In this document: positions 1-9,217 of the stretch, piece by piece
Numbering within the stretch: the first letter of the stretch is position 1
Layout of the letters: each line of letters starts with the position of its first letter
From: JAKZVK01 sp965248255
GTDB lineage: Bacteria; Acidobacteriota; Terriglobia; Bryobacterales; UBA6623
Reading direction: 5' to 3'
DNA length: 64,000 nt
NCBI GenBank assembly: GCA_965248255.1
Contig: CBDFIW010000004.1
Coordinates: 186,001-250,000, forward strand
Made by a program: the position numbers and the translations under genes
Notes under the pieces: generated by a model
Told to the model about the DNA's origin: nothing
The model's input: the letters and a program-made list of their open reading frames with translations, nothing else
Databases searched by the model: none

Positions 1-992
1 TCGTTGTGGCTAAAACCGTTGAAGTTGTCGGCAAACCAGTGAGGGAACGAGGTATTGATGTGCTTGACGGTCTCCCCGTAGGCTCGTCGGCTCAGCGCGG
101 CGCCCCCGCAACCTGAATTGTTTGAGATCACCAGGGCGAAGCGCGTGTCCTGCGCGCCGGCCCACAGCGAGGTTTTGCCGAGCCGCGAATGGCCGAGGAC
201 GGCGACGTAGCGTTCGTCGATCGAGTCGTCGTGCTCGAAGTAGTCCATGGCGCGGCTCAACCCCCATGCCCAGGCCGCGATCGAGCCCCATTCGCCGGGG
301 CCCGGCTTGCTCTGGCCGTCTTGATAGAACAGCGGGTGGACGCCGTTTTGAAAGCCGTCGTCGTAGTCAGGATCGATATCGCCGTAGTAGATCGTCGCCA
401 GCGCGTAGCCTCGCGCGAGGATCATTTCCACGGGCCAGCGGCTAGCGGCCACACCGCGGGACGCCTCGGTGGCGCGGTGGCCGACGACGCCTTGTTTCGG
501 GCGGTCACGCATCCAACTTGTTGAGAGCTTGACGCCTGGGTCGGAATGGATAGACTGGTTGCCCTGGAAGTTCAGGCCGAGGAAGGCGGGAACCGGCCCG
601 TCAGCGTCGGCGGGTAGATACAGCAACAGGTCCATCTTGGGGCCCTCTTTGTCGCCGCTGAATTGAATGGTGATCTGCTTCCGGACGGCCTTGCCGCCGA
701 GTGCTTGCTTGTCGATCGAGACGATTTCGAACCCCATCTGATCCGGAGGCTCCGGAGCCCTCCCGTAGACGTGCGTCTCGAAAAGCTCGAGGATCTCGGG
801 CCGGCGCTCTGTGTACCACGCCGCGGCATCCCTAACAGGTTTTCCATTGGCGCGGACCAGGGGGTCGGGCAACGCGTATTCGGGGACCTTCGCCTCGTCG
901 TAGTTGAAGCCTTCGGGCTGGGCGCCGGCGCCCAAGGGAATCAGGATGAGCAGGGTCGCCGTTTGTAGCAGGTGGAGGTGAATCGCTTCCAT
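1..992 (-). CDS. Glucuronoyl esterase-like (CE15-type) exported hydrolase, C-terminus cut by window edge
   Basis: About 330 residues are visible, reading off the left edge. The N-terminus has a signal peptide (hydrophobic LHLLQTATLLILIPLGAGAQ). It is followed by a region typical of alpha/beta hydrolases related to 4-O-methyl-glucuronoyl methylesterases, which cut lignin-glucuronoxylan ester links. The nucleophile motif G-H-S-R-L-G-K near residue 268 matches the family G-x-S-R-x-G-K, and NNSGCGGAALSRR follows it as in CE15 proteins. The catalytic acid and His would lie outside the window. The ATG at 992 has AAGGAC upstream at a suitable distance. It is divergent from the SDR gene across about 170 bp. 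Family call is by recognition; substrate is inferred. Confidence 0.85.
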   Translation of the reverse strand, partial: MEAIHLHLLQTATLLILIPLGAGAQPEGFNYDEAKVPEYALPDPLVRANGKPVRDAAAWYTERRPEILELFETHVYGRAPEPPDQMGFEIVSIDKQALGGKAVRKQITIQFSGDKEGPKMDLLLYLPADADGPVPAFLGLNFQGNQSIHSDPGVKLSTSWMRDRPKQGVVGHRATEASRGVAASRWPVEMILARGYALATIYYGDIDPDYDDGFQNGVHPLFYQDGQSKPGPGEWGSIAAWAWGLSRAMDYFEHDDSIDERYVAVLGHSRLGKTSLWAGAQDTRFALVISNNSGCGGAALSRRAYGETVKHINTSFPHWFADNFNGFSHN

Positions 993-1165
993 GGTGAGGT
1001 CCTTCCGGCGCCGAATGAGCGAAACTATTATCGCTGATGAGGGATCGCGGCCTGGAAGGGGGCGGGCACGGTGCACCGATCTGATACGGTTGTCTCGACC
1101 GGGGCCCCGCGCGTTGACGGGTACGGCTCTGCCTTGAGTCGCGAAGCGAGTCATGGTTGTTTAGA

Positions 1166-1972
1166 ATGGTGAACCGGGAAGGACCATTGGACCCTGAGCG
1201 AATCAAGGGGCGTGTCGTGCTCGTCACGGGCGGCTCGCGCGGGATCGGCAAGGCGGTGGCGTTGCGTCTGGCTGCAGAAGGTGCAGCGGTGGCAGTCAAC
1301 TACCGTCGCCGGGCGGAGGCCGCACACGCGGTCGTCCGGCAGATCGAGGAAGGCGGCGGACGAGCGCTGGCGGTCGAGGCCGACGTCGGCGACCGTGCGG
1401 CGGCGATAGCGCTGGTCGAGACGACCTTCCAGGAGTTCGGCGCCCTCGACATCCTGGTGAACAACGCCGGCCTGCTTGCAACGGGTGCCCTGCTCGACTA
1501 CGACGAAGACGCCTTCGACCGCATGTGGCGGACGAACGTCAAGGGCGTGCTCAACGTCACCGCCGCGGCGGCGCCCGGCATGATCGAGAGGAAGTACGGC
1601 CGCGTCATCAACCTGTCGTCGATCGCGGCTATCGGCACGGCCTTCCCCGGTACGACCCTGTACGCCGCTACGAAAGGCGCTGTCGAGATCCTAACCAAAC
1701 GCTTCGCTCTAGAGCTGGGGCCGAGCGGCATCAGCGTCAACGCCGTGCTGCCGGGCTTCATCCTCACCGACATGGTCTCCGACGGGCATACGCCCGACCA
1801 GATGAAGGCCGCGATCGCCGCGGTCTCTGAGAAAGCGATGCTGCGGCGCTCGGGCGAGCCGGAAGACATTGCCCGCGTGGTCAGTTTTCTGGCTTCGGAG
1901 GAGTCGAGCTTCATCACCGGGCAGTCGATCGTCGCCGACGGCGGCCGCATAGACATGCTTTCCCACACCTGA
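1166..1972 (+). CDS. SDR-family oxidoreductase (FabG-like 3-oxoacyl reductase)
   Basis: A 268-residue classical short-chain dehydrogenase. It has the TGGSRGIG nucleotide-binding motif at residues 21-28, NNAG in the middle, a catalytic Ser in NLSS near 151-152 and Tyr166-Lys170 (YAATK). The N-terminal basic residues fit NADPH preference, but the substrate cannot be read from sequence. The ATG at 1166 was preferred; a TTG at 1157 is in frame but neither has a strong ribosome site. It is followed by an MBL hydrolase and fabV on the same strand, so a role in fatty acid or secondary acyl metabolism is possible. Confidence 0.9.
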   Translation: MVNREGPLDPERIKGRVVLVTGGSRGIGKAVALRLAAEGAAVAVNYRRRAEAAHAVVRQIEEGGGRALAVEADVGDRAAAIALVETTFQEFGALDILVNNAGLLATGALLDYDEDAFDRMWRTNVKGVLNVTAAAAPGMIERKYGRVINLSSIAAIGTAFPGTTLYAATKGAVEILTKRFALELGPSGISVNAVLPGFILTDMVSDGHTPDQMKAAIAAVSEKAMLRRSGEPEDIARVVSFLASEESSFITGQSIVADGGRIDMLSHT

Positions 1973-2064
1973 GGAGTCGTGGAGTGAATGGGTAAGCAGG
2001 ACGAACCGCTGCGAACGGTGTGAGCCGTCGCACGGCAGACCTATAGGAGACGAAGGAGACTGTG

Positions 2065-2910
2065 ATGCGGAAATCGAAAGCGATCCGGCTCTCTGCCTTG
2101 GTATTGGCTCTCGGCGGTCTGTGGGCCGCCTCCAGCCTTCCTCAACGGCCCGCGGATCTACAGATCGAGAAGGTTGCCGACAGCCTGCATGTCATTGTGG
2201 GCGGCGGGGGTAACGTCGGTGTGCTGGTCACGGATGACGGTGTCGTCCTGGTTGATGACAAGTTCGAGCGGCACGTCCCTGATATCCTGGGCAAGGTCAA
2301 AGCTCTCACCAGCCGGCCCGTTCGCTACGTCCTCAATACGCATCATCACGGCGATCACACCGGTGGAAATCCGCCCCTTGCGAAGAGCGCCGAGATCATT
2401 GCGCACCGCAACGCGCGGCGCAACATGGAAAAAAATTCCCAGCCCGGCTTGCCGAAGGTCACGTTCGACAGCGAGACAACCCTGTTTCTCGGAGGCAAGG
2501 AGGTTCGCGCCCGCCACTTCGGCCGCGGGCACACTGACGGCGACGCGGTGATCTATTTCCCGGAGCAGAAGGTCGTCCACATGGGAGACCTCTACCCCAC
2601 GGGTTCTCCCTTCATCGACTACTCGGCCGGGGGCAGCGGCGTCGAATGGGACCAGACCCTCGAAGCCGTGCTGAAGCTTGATTTTCAAACGGTCATCCCG
2701 GGGCACGGCCCCGTGACCACACGTGACAGTCTCATCCAATGGCGCAAGCACTTTGCTACCCTGCGAAGCCGCGTTCGTGAGTTGCGGCTCCAAGGCAAGA
2801 GCGTTGAAGAAGCCGAGACCCTGCTGAACTTCGAGGGCCTCGGGACCTTCTCGATGAACAGCCTGTTGAAGCGCAGCCTGCCAGGACTGTACAAGGAGTT
2901 AGGAGGCTAG
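2065..2910 (+). CDS. Exported MBL-fold metallo-hydrolase
   Basis: About 281 residues with an N-terminal signal peptide (RLSALVLALGGLWAASS), so probably periplasmic. The metal-binding motif HHHGDHTGGN is followed by further metal ligands in GRGHTDGDAVIYF, HMGDLYPTG and PGHGP, a complete metallo-beta-lactamase-fold set. It looks like the QuiP/beta-lactamase-like exported hydrolases common in soil bacteria rather than a true antibiotic lactamase. A GTG at 2062 immediately precedes the ATG at 2065; the GAAGGAG at 2052-2058 serves either. Substrate unknown. Confidence 0.9.
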   Translation: MRKSKAIRLSALVLALGGLWAASSLPQRPADLQIEKVADSLHVIVGGGGNVGVLVTDDGVVLVDDKFERHVPDILGKVKALTSRPVRYVLNTHHHGDHTGGNPPLAKSAEIIAHRNARRNMEKNSQPGLPKVTFDSETTLFLGGKEVRARHFGRGHTDGDAVIYFPEQKVVHMGDLYPTGSPFIDYSAGGSGVEWDQTLEAVLKLDFQTVIPGHGPVTTRDSLIQWRKHFATLRSRVRELRLQGKSVEEAETLLNFEGLGTFSMNSLLKRSLPGLYKELGG

Positions 2911-2967
2911 GAGTTAGCAGGCCGGCCGCGCGTCGCCGACGGCCCGGCGAAGAACGCACCCCCCATC

Positions 2968-4164
2968 ATGGCCCACCAAGTTGTAAAAGAACGAGTCCGC
3001 GGGGCGATCTGTACCACCGCGCATCCGGAGGGCTGCCGGCGCAATGTCGCGGCCCAGCGGGATATCATCCGCGCTTCGCAGTCGACCCCCGTCGAAGGGC
3101 CAAAGAACGTCCTCGTCATCGGCAGCTCGACCGGCTACGGGCTGGCTACGCGTATCGCGGCGGCTTGGGGCTTCGGCGCCAAGACCGTCGGCGTCTTCTT
3201 CGAGCGCGCGCCGGAAGGGCGCCGCACCGCCACCGCCGGCTACTACAACACCTCGGCCTTCAACCGGCTGGCCGCCGAGGACGGACTCTATGCCGGCGGC
3301 GTGAACGGCGATGCGTTCTCCGACGAGGTCAAACGCCAAACGGTCGCCATCATCCGAAAGGACCTCGGGAAGCTCGATCTGGTCGTCTACAGCCTGGCGG
3401 CGCCGCGGCGAAACGACCCGCGCACGGCGGAGACCTTCCAGTCGGCGCTGAAGCCGATCGGCGATCCTTACACCGGCAAGACCTTCGATCTGACCAGCGG
3501 CCGGGTGAGCGAGATCACCATCGAGCCGGCCGACGAGGACGAGGTTGCCGCCACAACCTCCGTCATGGGTGGCGAAGACTGGCAGTGGTGGATCGAAAGA
3601 CTGTTGGAGGAGGACCTCCTGGCCGAAGGCGCCCGTACACTGGCCTACTCCTACGTCGGGCCGGAATTGACTTGGCCGATCTACCGCCATGGAACCATTG
3701 GTGTGGCCAAGAAAGACCTCGAGCAGACCGCCCGTCTGCTCCATGAGATTCTCGATGCCAAGCTCGGCGGCGGCGCTTGGGTGTCGGTGAACAAGGCGGT
3801 CGTAACCCAGGCGTCCGCGGCGATCCCGGTCGTACCCCTCTATATCAGCCTTCTCTTTCGGGTGATGAAAGACAAGGGCATTCACGAAGGGTGCATCGAG
3901 CAAATGCGCCGCCTCGCGTTCGACCATTTAGCAGCGGTCAAAAGCATCCGCGTCGATGGGGAAGGCCTGATCCGCCTCGATGACCTCGAACTCGCCGACG
4001 ACGTCCAAGCCGAAGTCGCTCGCCACTGGGATGAGGTCACCACCGGGAACCTGGCCGAGGTCTCCGACATCAGCGGTTTCCGGCGCGACTTCATCCGCCT
4101 TTTCGGTTTCGCGGTCGACGGGGTCGACTACGAGAAACCAGTCGACACGGATGTAAGGCTATAG
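2968..4164 (+). CDS. fabV: Enoyl-ACP / trans-2-enoyl-CoA reductase FabV
   Basis: A 398-residue protein matching FabV/TER enzymes, which reduce the enoyl double bond in fatty acid synthesis with NAD(P)H. The long nucleotide-binding motif GSSTGYG is at residues 52-58, and the FabV-specific catalytic Tyr-x8-Lys is Tyr239...Lys248 in YRHGTIGVAK. The length equals the family norm of about 400 residues. FabV is known as the triclosan-insensitive alternative to FabI. It is the last of three co-oriented genes (SDR, MBL hydrolase, fabV), and is followed by two strong GC hairpins. Confidence 0.96.
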   Translation: MAHQVVKERVRGAICTTAHPEGCRRNVAAQRDIIRASQSTPVEGPKNVLVIGSSTGYGLATRIAAAWGFGAKTVGVFFERAPEGRRTATAGYYNTSAFNRLAAEDGLYAGGVNGDAFSDEVKRQTVAIIRKDLGKLDLVVYSLAAPRRNDPRTAETFQSALKPIGDPYTGKTFDLTSGRVSEITIEPADEDEVAATTSVMGGEDWQWWIERLLEEDLLAEGARTLAYSYVGPELTWPIYRHGTIGVAKKDLEQTARLLHEILDAKLGGGAWVSVNKAVVTQASAAIPVVPLYISLLFRVMKDKGIHEGCIEQMRRLAFDHLAAVKSIRVDGEGLIRLDDLELADDVQAEVARHWDEVTTGNLAEVSDISGFRRDFIRLFGFAVDGVDYEKPVDTDVRL

Positions 4165-4215
4165 CTCCTTTCGGTCCTCCGCCGTGCCATCGGAGCGATG
4201 TCGCGGACCTTCTTG

Positions 4216-4233
4216 AGGCCCGTTGACGGGCCT
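4216..4233 (+). terminator. GC hairpin after fabV
   Basis: A perfect 7-bp stem AGGCCCG/CGGGCCT with a TTGA loop lies about 50 bp past the fabV stop and is followed by TTGGGTTCC. It suits a terminator in GC-rich DNA, although no long T run follows. No gene is seen in the 380-bp convergent stretch 4165-4544; it holds three hairpins only. Confidence 0.5.
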
Positions 4234-4291
4234 TGGGTTCCGATAGGCCAGGCGTTTGACACCTGGTATAGCACCCAAAAAACAAAGAGCC

Positions 4292-4310
4292 AGGCCCCTT
4301 CGAGGGGCCT
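4292..4310. terminator. Second GC hairpin in the fabV-pgl convergent region
   Basis: A 7-bp stem AGGCCCC/GGGGCCT with a TTCGA loop. It is symmetrical enough to act from either side between the convergent fabV and pgl genes. An A-rich stretch (CCCAAAAAACAAAG) lies on its left, which would be a T-rich tail for minus-strand transcripts from pgl. Confidence 0.5.
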
Positions 4311-4410
4311 TCATCCGTGGCGGCTTCAGCCCAAGCCGCATGCCGGGCTTCCCGTCTGGCTGAGGCCGAACCCGAGAAGGCGCTGACTGCGCGATCGGTG
4401 GCTGGTTCAC

Positions 4411-4426
4411 CAGCCGTAGACGGCTG
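4411..4426. terminator. Small hairpin nearest the pgl 3' end
   Basis: Inverted repeat CAGCCGT-AG-ACGGCTG about 120 bp beyond the pgl stop. The short loop makes it a weaker candidate than the other two; it may simply be a palindrome. Confidence 0.3.
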
Positions 4427-4544
4427 GCGTAGTGTAAACCAGGCCGCCTGAATGCAGCCACAACCCCGGTCTTCTGAACAAGAACGAAAGACTCAGCGAG
4501 TAGCGGACCCCCCGAGCCTTGTCGGTTTGACGTCGCGGACCTCG

Positions 4545-5246
4545 CTAGCTATTTTCCGAGACAAGCGTGGCGGCGGCGTAGTCAGCAAAAACGAGAGCGT
4601 TGTCAGGACGCACTCTGCCGGCAGGAATCGTCGCGTCCCCGTTGAGTAAGCGGGGGAGCATCTCCTGCTTCGATTTCCCCGTAGCCAGCCATAGGATGCG
4701 GCGGGCTCGGTTGAGAAGAGGGTAGGTGAGGGTCATCCGCCGGCGCCCTTGGTAGGCGTCACAGAGAGCCACGTCGGCATCGGTGACGTCGAGAGCCGCG
4801 TCTCCCGGTACCAAAGACGCGGTGTGGCCGTCGGGGCCCAGGCCGAGGTGGACGACGTCGAGCACCGGGGGACGTCCCGTCAGGCGTTCCAAATCGTTTG
4901 CGTACTTCGCCGCCGCCGTGGTCAGATCCCCTTCCTCCACCGGCATGGGAAGGGCGTGGCCGGGACCGAGCGGCACGCGCGAAAGCAGGCTTTCCTCGAG
5001 GTGGGTCCAGTTGCGGTCGGGGTGGCCGGAGGACGCGACGCGCTCATCAACCTGAACAATATAGAAGTCTTGCCAGGGGACGTCCTGCTTGGCCAGTAAG
5101 GCCAGCATCGTCCAGGGCGTGCGGCCGCCGCTGACGGCAAACACGAACCGTCCGCGCGCTTCGACCGCACGGTGGGCCTCGTCGGCTACGAGTTCGGCGC
5201 CGGCTTGGGCGACCTCGTCGCCGGTCGGGAAGAGCTTGATGTTCAC
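4545..5246 (-). CDS. pgl: 6-phosphogluconolactonase (DevB/SOL type)
   Basis: Hydrolyses 6-phosphogluconolactone in the oxidative pentose phosphate pathway. Family motifs are present: AVSGGRTP near the N-terminus, VDERVASSGHPDRNW in the middle and GLGPDGHTASLVPG later. The GTG at 5246 gives a 234-residue protein beginning VNIKLFPTGDEV, the normal size. An ATG at 5348 would add 34 Pro/Arg-rich residues unlike the family, so it was not used. It lies about 117 bp downstream of gnd on the same strand, the next enzyme of the same pathway, so co-transcription is likely. Confidence 0.93.
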   Translation of the reverse strand: MNIKLFPTGDEVAQAGAELVADEAHRAVEARGRFVFAVSGGRTPWTMLALLAKQDVPWQDFYIVQVDERVASSGHPDRNWTHLEESLLSRVPLGPGHALPMPVEEGDLTTAAAKYANDLERLTGRPPVLDVVHLGLGPDGHTASLVPGDAALDVTDADVALCDAYQGRRRMTLTYPLLNRARRILWLATGKSKQEMLPRLLNGDATIPAGRVRPDNALVFADYAAATLVSENS

Positions 5247-5363
5247 GGACGGGCTCTTTGCCGGTGTTGGTTTAGAGCTGGGGAGCCGATGCGGTGGCTG
5301 ACGCCGACTCGCATGGGGCGGCGTGCCTGACCGCTCCCGAACGCTCACCGCTCGGAACGAAAT

Positions 5364-6347
5364 CTAGCCGCCGGTCGGCAGCTCGACGTGGCCGCCGAAT
5401 TTGTTGCGCATGGCCGACAGCACCTTGTCGGCAAAGGTGTGCTCGCGGCGCGAGCGGAAACGCGAGTATAGCGAAGCCGAAAGCACCGGTGCCGGGACAG
5501 CCTCCTCCACGGCGGTCATGACCGTCCAGCGGCCCTCGCCCGAGTCTTGCACAAAGCCGCTGAAAGAGTCGAGCGTCGGGTTCTCCGCCAGCGCCATCGA
5601 GGTCAGGTCCAACAGCCAAGAGCCGACCACGCTACCTCGACGCCAAACCTCTGCGATATCAGCAACTTCTAGCTCATAGCGAATGTCTTCCGGCAAGGCT
5701 TCCGAGACCGCATTGCTAAAGATGTCAAAGCCCTCGGCGTACGCCTGCATCATGCCGTACTCGATGCCGTTATGGATCATCTTGACGAAGTGGCCGGCTC
5801 CAGGCGGACCGCAGTGCAGGTACCCGAGTTCGGCCGTGCCATTGCGGCTCTCGCGTCCGGGAGTCGGGGCGATGTCACCACGGCCAGGCGCCAGCGTCTG
5901 GAAGATGGGGTCGAGGTGGTCCACGGCCTTTGTCGGCCCGCCGATCATCATGCAGTAACCGCGGTCGAGGCCCCAGATCCCACCGCTGGTTCCCACATCG
6001 ACGTAGTGGATGCCCTTCTCAGCGAGCGCTTTGGCGCGGTGGGCGTCGTCCTTGAAGAACGAGTTACCGCCGTCGATGATGATGTCGCCCGCCTCGAGCA
6101 AGCCGCCGAGCGCACTGACCGTCTGCTCGGTAGGGTTTCCGGCTGGGACCATCACCCAAGCAACACGCGGGACGTCGAGCTTCTTGACGAACCCGTCGAT
6201 GGAGGCGGTGCCAACGGCCCCATCGGCCTCAACTTGCTTGACGTTGTCGGGGCTGAGGTCGAAGACAACGGCGTTGTGGCCACCCCTCATCAGACGGCGC
6301 ACCATGTTGGCGCCCATCCTGCCCAGACCTACCATGCCTATCTGCAT
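5364..6347 (-). CDS. gnd: 6-phosphogluconate dehydrogenase, decarboxylating (short GndA/YqeC-like form)
   Basis: Oxidatively decarboxylates 6-phosphogluconate to ribulose 5-phosphate. The ATG at 6347 (327 residues) begins MQIGMVGLGRMGANM, the Rossmann GxGxxG at residues 7-12, and has GGAAAGGA upstream. Substrate motifs GTSGGIWGLDRG and the catalytic HCGPPGAGHFVKMIHNGIEYG are intact. The protein is the short roughly 300-330-residue type, which often prefers NAD+; cofactor use is inferred from family size only. An in-frame upstream ATG at 6437 adds an unrelated basic leader and was rejected. pgl follows directly. Confidence 0.95.
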   Translation of the reverse strand: MQIGMVGLGRMGANMVRRLMRGGHNAVVFDLSPDNVKQVEADGAVGTASIDGFVKKLDVPRVAWVMVPAGNPTEQTVSALGGLLEAGDIIIDGGNSFFKDDAHRAKALAEKGIHYVDVGTSGGIWGLDRGYCMMIGGPTKAVDHLDPIFQTLAPGRGDIAPTPGRESRNGTAELGYLHCGPPGAGHFVKMIHNGIEYGMMQAYAEGFDIFSNAVSEALPEDIRYELEVADIAEVWRRGSVVGSWLLDLTSMALAENPTLDSFSGFVQDSGEGRWTVMTAVEEAVPAPVLSASLYSRFRSRREHTFADKVLSAMRNKFGGHVELPTGG

Positions 6348-6467
6348 GAACTCGGTTCCTTTCCGGCTGCGATCTCCCCCTGGGCCCGGTTTCAACCGCC
6401 GTCGACCTTCTGCCAATCGGGGGATAGACGATTCCAAGTTACTCTCGATCGTTTGGGCGGAATACTT

Positions 6468-7296
6468 GGCGTGTTAACACTAACGTAGGGTATCGAAACG
6501 TAGAGCCTCGACGATGAGGGCGAAGTGGAGGAAGGCGAGGAACATGACGTCGAGCTTGTCGAAGCGGGAGAAGATGCGGCGGAATCCCTTGAGCCGTCGG
6601 AAGAGTCTCTCGATCTCGTTGCGGCGGCGATAGAGCGCTCGGTCGTATTCCCACGGCTCCAGGCGGGTGCGCCGGGGCGGCACGACGGGAATCCATCCGA
6701 AATCCAAAGCCAGTTGGCGTGTCTGATCGTCCTCATAGGCGCCGTCCATCAGCAGCGGCAGCGGCTCGGGCAGTGGCCCCAGACCACCGAGCAAGTTCGC
6801 GGCCCTGCTGGGCGTCGTGCGCTTGGCCGGGCGAGAGAGCGAAGGTTATCGCCGTTCGAGCATTTGCGGCAACCATATGAATCTTGGTGGTCCATCCGCC
6901 GCGGGATTTGCCGATCGCTTGCGGACCGTTTTTTTTAACGCGCCCGTGCCGTCGGGATGAACCTTCACGATGGTCGAGTCCATTGACACGGCTTCGATTC
7001 GGATGCGGACCAGCTGCTCGCGCTGCAGTTTCTCGAAGACGGCGTCGAGCACGCCGTTCTTCGACCAGCGGTTCATGCGGGTATAAATGGTGTGCCAGTT
7101 ACCGAAGCGTTTAGGCAAGCCGCGCCATTTGCAGCCCTGCTCGGCGACATACAACATGGCGTTCAAAACCGTGAGGTTCGGCAGGCTCACATTGCCGCGC
7201 TGGCGGGGCAGGACCGGCTCGATGCGGCGGTATTGCTGCTCGGTGATCTCCATACCTCCGAGTATAGCAGCTTTTGCGACTTAGTGTTAACACGCC
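6468..7296 (-). mobile_element. IS5-family element, copy 1 (829 bp, defective)
   Basis: Ends are GGC-GTGTTAACACTAA on the left and its inverted form on the right. The element is nearly identical to copies at 18942-19767 and 37685-38512. The right flank is CTAG, but the left flank is ACTT, so the target duplication seen for the other copies is missing. It sits between gnd and ilvE. Confidence 0.93.
6480..7253 (-). pseudogene. IS5-family transposase, copy 1, double frameshift
   Basis: Compared with the intact copy at 18954-19724, this one carries two extra bases in the A tract after codon GCG-TTA (8 A instead of 6). It also has one extra A in GAGCAAGTTCGC. The N-terminal part stays in frame to about residue 107, the middle is out of frame with a stop, and the C-terminal part (from LLGGLGPLPEPLP) is back in the original frame. 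All three catalytic residues can still be read, but not in one protein. The family is known for frameshifting at A tracts, so expression of a fusion cannot be ruled out. Confidence 0.88.
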
Positions 7297-7438
7297 CTAG
7301 TTAGGACGGAGGATTCGTGTCTCTGGCAGTGTCGCGCGGTGGAGTTGATCACCCTCCCTGGATCGCGCATCCCGGTGCGCCGGCGGCTACACAATCATTT
7401 CAGTGCCATAATGGGGTGACGTATCCAGGAACCGGGAG

Positions 7439-8383
7439 ATGATTCAACCGACAGCCAAGATTTGGCACAACGGAGAGATGATCGACTGGGAAGACGCCCG
7501 CGTCCATGTGATGACACACGCGCTCCACTACGGTACGAGTGTGTTCGAGGGTATTCGTTGCTACGCCACGTCTTCGGGTCCGGCGATCTTCCGGCCACGC
7601 GAGCACGTCCGGCGCTTGTTCGATTCCGCCAAGGTCTACCGTATGGAAGACCTCGGCTTTACGCCCGACGTGATGCTCGAGGCACTGCGCGATCTGGTTC
7701 GTGTAAACGGCCTGTCGTCGTGCTACCTGCGTCCGCTCGTGTTTCGCGGTTACGGCGACGTCGGTGTGCTGTCGCTGAACAATCCGATCGAGGCCTACAT
7801 TGCCTGCTGGGAATGGGGCCAGTACCTCGGCGCTGAGGCTTGGGAGAAGGGCGTTGACGTCTGTGTGTCGTCCTGGACGCGCTTAGCCCCCAACACGCTC
7901 CCGGCCATCGCCAAGGTGGCCGCCAATTACATGAACTCGCAGTTGATCAAGATGGAAGCAGTTCTGAACGGCTTCAGCGAGGGCGTCGCCCTCGATGTGA
8001 CGGGCTACGTATCGGAAGGCAGCGGCGAGAACATCTTCGTCGTGCGCGACGGCAAGATCTACACCCCGCCGCTCGGCAACTCCGTGTTGCCGGGAATCAC
8101 ACGCGCCACCGTCATGCAACTCGGCACCGATTGCGGGTTCGAGTTCGTGGAGCAGATGGTCCCGCGCGAGCTGCTCTACCTCGCCGACGAGCTCTTCTTC
8201 ACCGGCACCGCGGCCGAGATTACACCGATCCGCTCGGTGGACCGCATCCAAGTTGGCTCCGGCAAGCGCGGCCCCATCACCGAACGCCTCCAACGCGAAT
8301 TCACCGCGGTCATCACAGGCGAGGGCGAAGACCGCCACGGCTGGCTGACTTTCGTCGATCAGCCCAAGACGGTACCGGCGTAG
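7439..8383 (+). CDS. ilvE: Branched-chain amino acid aminotransferase
   Basis: A 314-residue fold-type IV PLP enzyme that interconverts Leu, Ile and Val with their keto acids. Lys159 in AIAKVAANYMNS is the PLP Schiff-base lysine at the same position as in E. coli IlvE. HALHYGTSVFEGIR at the N-terminus, GYVSEGSGENIFVV and VLPGITRATV are the family signatures. The ATG at 7439 has GGA about 8 bp upstream. IS5 copy 1 ends 142 bp upstream, so its promoter must lie in that short stretch or in the IS. A D-amino acid transaminase is less likely given the length and ilvE-like motifs. Confidence 0.96.
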   Translation: MIQPTAKIWHNGEMIDWEDARVHVMTHALHYGTSVFEGIRCYATSSGPAIFRPREHVRRLFDSAKVYRMEDLGFTPDVMLEALRDLVRVNGLSSCYLRPLVFRGYGDVGVLSLNNPIEAYIACWEWGQYLGAEAWEKGVDVCVSSWTRLAPNTLPAIAKVAANYMNSQLIKMEAVLNGFSEGVALDVTGYVSEGSGENIFVVRDGKIYTPPLGNSVLPGITRATVMQLGTDCGFEFVEQMVPRELLYLADELFFTGTAAEITPIRSVDRIQVGSGKRGPITERLQREFTAVITGEGEDRHGWLTFVDQPKTVPA

Positions 8384-8476
8384 CCTAGTCGGGCGGATCT
8401 CCTCGCCTGCCCATCTTCAAGTTGTTGGTCTCGGATAGGGAGCGAAGCCTGCCCTACTGATCTTGCCACAGCCCTT

Positions 8477-9217
8477 TCACGGGCGTGGCTCTGACGCTAG
8501 TCCGGTCCCCTGCCAGGCCGCCATCCTCAGGGGTTTGACGCGGTACTTGAGGATGCACCACAGAGCCCGGAATCCGTCTTTCATGCCGATCTTCTTGCCT
8601 TCGTCGTAGGTGCGTCCGTGATAGGCGATGCCAACCTCGTAGATGCGTGCTCCCGCCTTCGACAGCTTGCTGGTCACCTCGGGTTCGAAGCCGAAGCGGT
8701 CTTCCTCGAGCGGGATCGCCTGGATCAGCTCGCGCCGGAAGACCTTGTAGCAGGTCTCCATGTCAGTGAGGTTCAGATCGGTCATCATGTTCGAGAGCAA
8801 GGTCAGCAGATTGTTGCCGACCGAGTGCCAGAAGTAGAGCACACGGTGCTCTTGTGTGGTGATGAAGCGTGAGCCGTAGACGGCGTCGGCCTTGCCTTCC
8901 TCGAGGGGCTTCAGGAGCTTCGCGTAGTCGTGGGGGTCGTACTCCAGGTCGGCGTCCTGCACGATGACATAGTCGCCTCGCGCCGCCGCAAACCCGGTCC
9001 GCAGGGCACGGCCCTTGCCCATGTTCCGCTCGTGCTGGAGCAACGTGAGATTGGCATGGCGGGGAGCGAGTTGGCGCAGGACGTCTCCCGTGCCATCGCT
9101 CGAACAGTCGTCGACGACGATGATCTCCTTCTCGATGTCGGCGGATTGGACGCGATCGAGAATCTGGGAAACAGTCCCCGCCTCGTTATAGACCGGGATG
9201 ACAACGGAAAGCTTCAT
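8477..9217 (-). CDS. Family 2 glycosyltransferase, DPM1-like
   Basis: A 246-residue GT-A fold enzyme without membrane segments, resembling dolichyl/polyprenyl-phosphate mannosyl- or glucosyltransferases. It starts LSVVIPVYNEAGTV, has EIIVVDDCSSDGTGDVL for nucleotide binding and the D-x-D-type QDADLEYDPHDY, then AVYGSRF typical of DPM1-like proteins. It probably loads a sugar onto a lipid carrier at the inner membrane face. It stands alone and convergent to ilvE. The acceptor is not readable. Confidence 0.9.
   Translation of the reverse strand: MKLSVVIPVYNEAGTVSQILDRVQSADIEKEIIVVDDCSSDGTGDVLRQLAPRHANLTLLQHERNMGKGRALRTGFAAARGDYVIVQDADLEYDPHDYAKLLKPLEEGKADAVYGSRFITTQEHRVLYFWHSVGNNLLTLLSNMMTDLNLTDMETCYKVFRRELIQAIPLEEDRFGFEPEVTSKLSKAGARIYEVGIAYHGRTYDEGKKIGMKDGFRALWCILKYRVKPLRMAAWQGTGLASEPRP

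Noticed and set aside
2158..2793. 211-residue open frame on the minus strand
   Set aside because: Antisense to the MBL hydrolase with its intact metal motif.
2914..3927. 337-residue open frame on the minus strand
   Set aside because: Entirely antisense to fabV, which has full family motifs; typical GC-rich shadow frame.
5772..6488. 238-residue open frame on the plus strand
   Set aside because: Antisense to gnd; composition is a mirror of the real gene.
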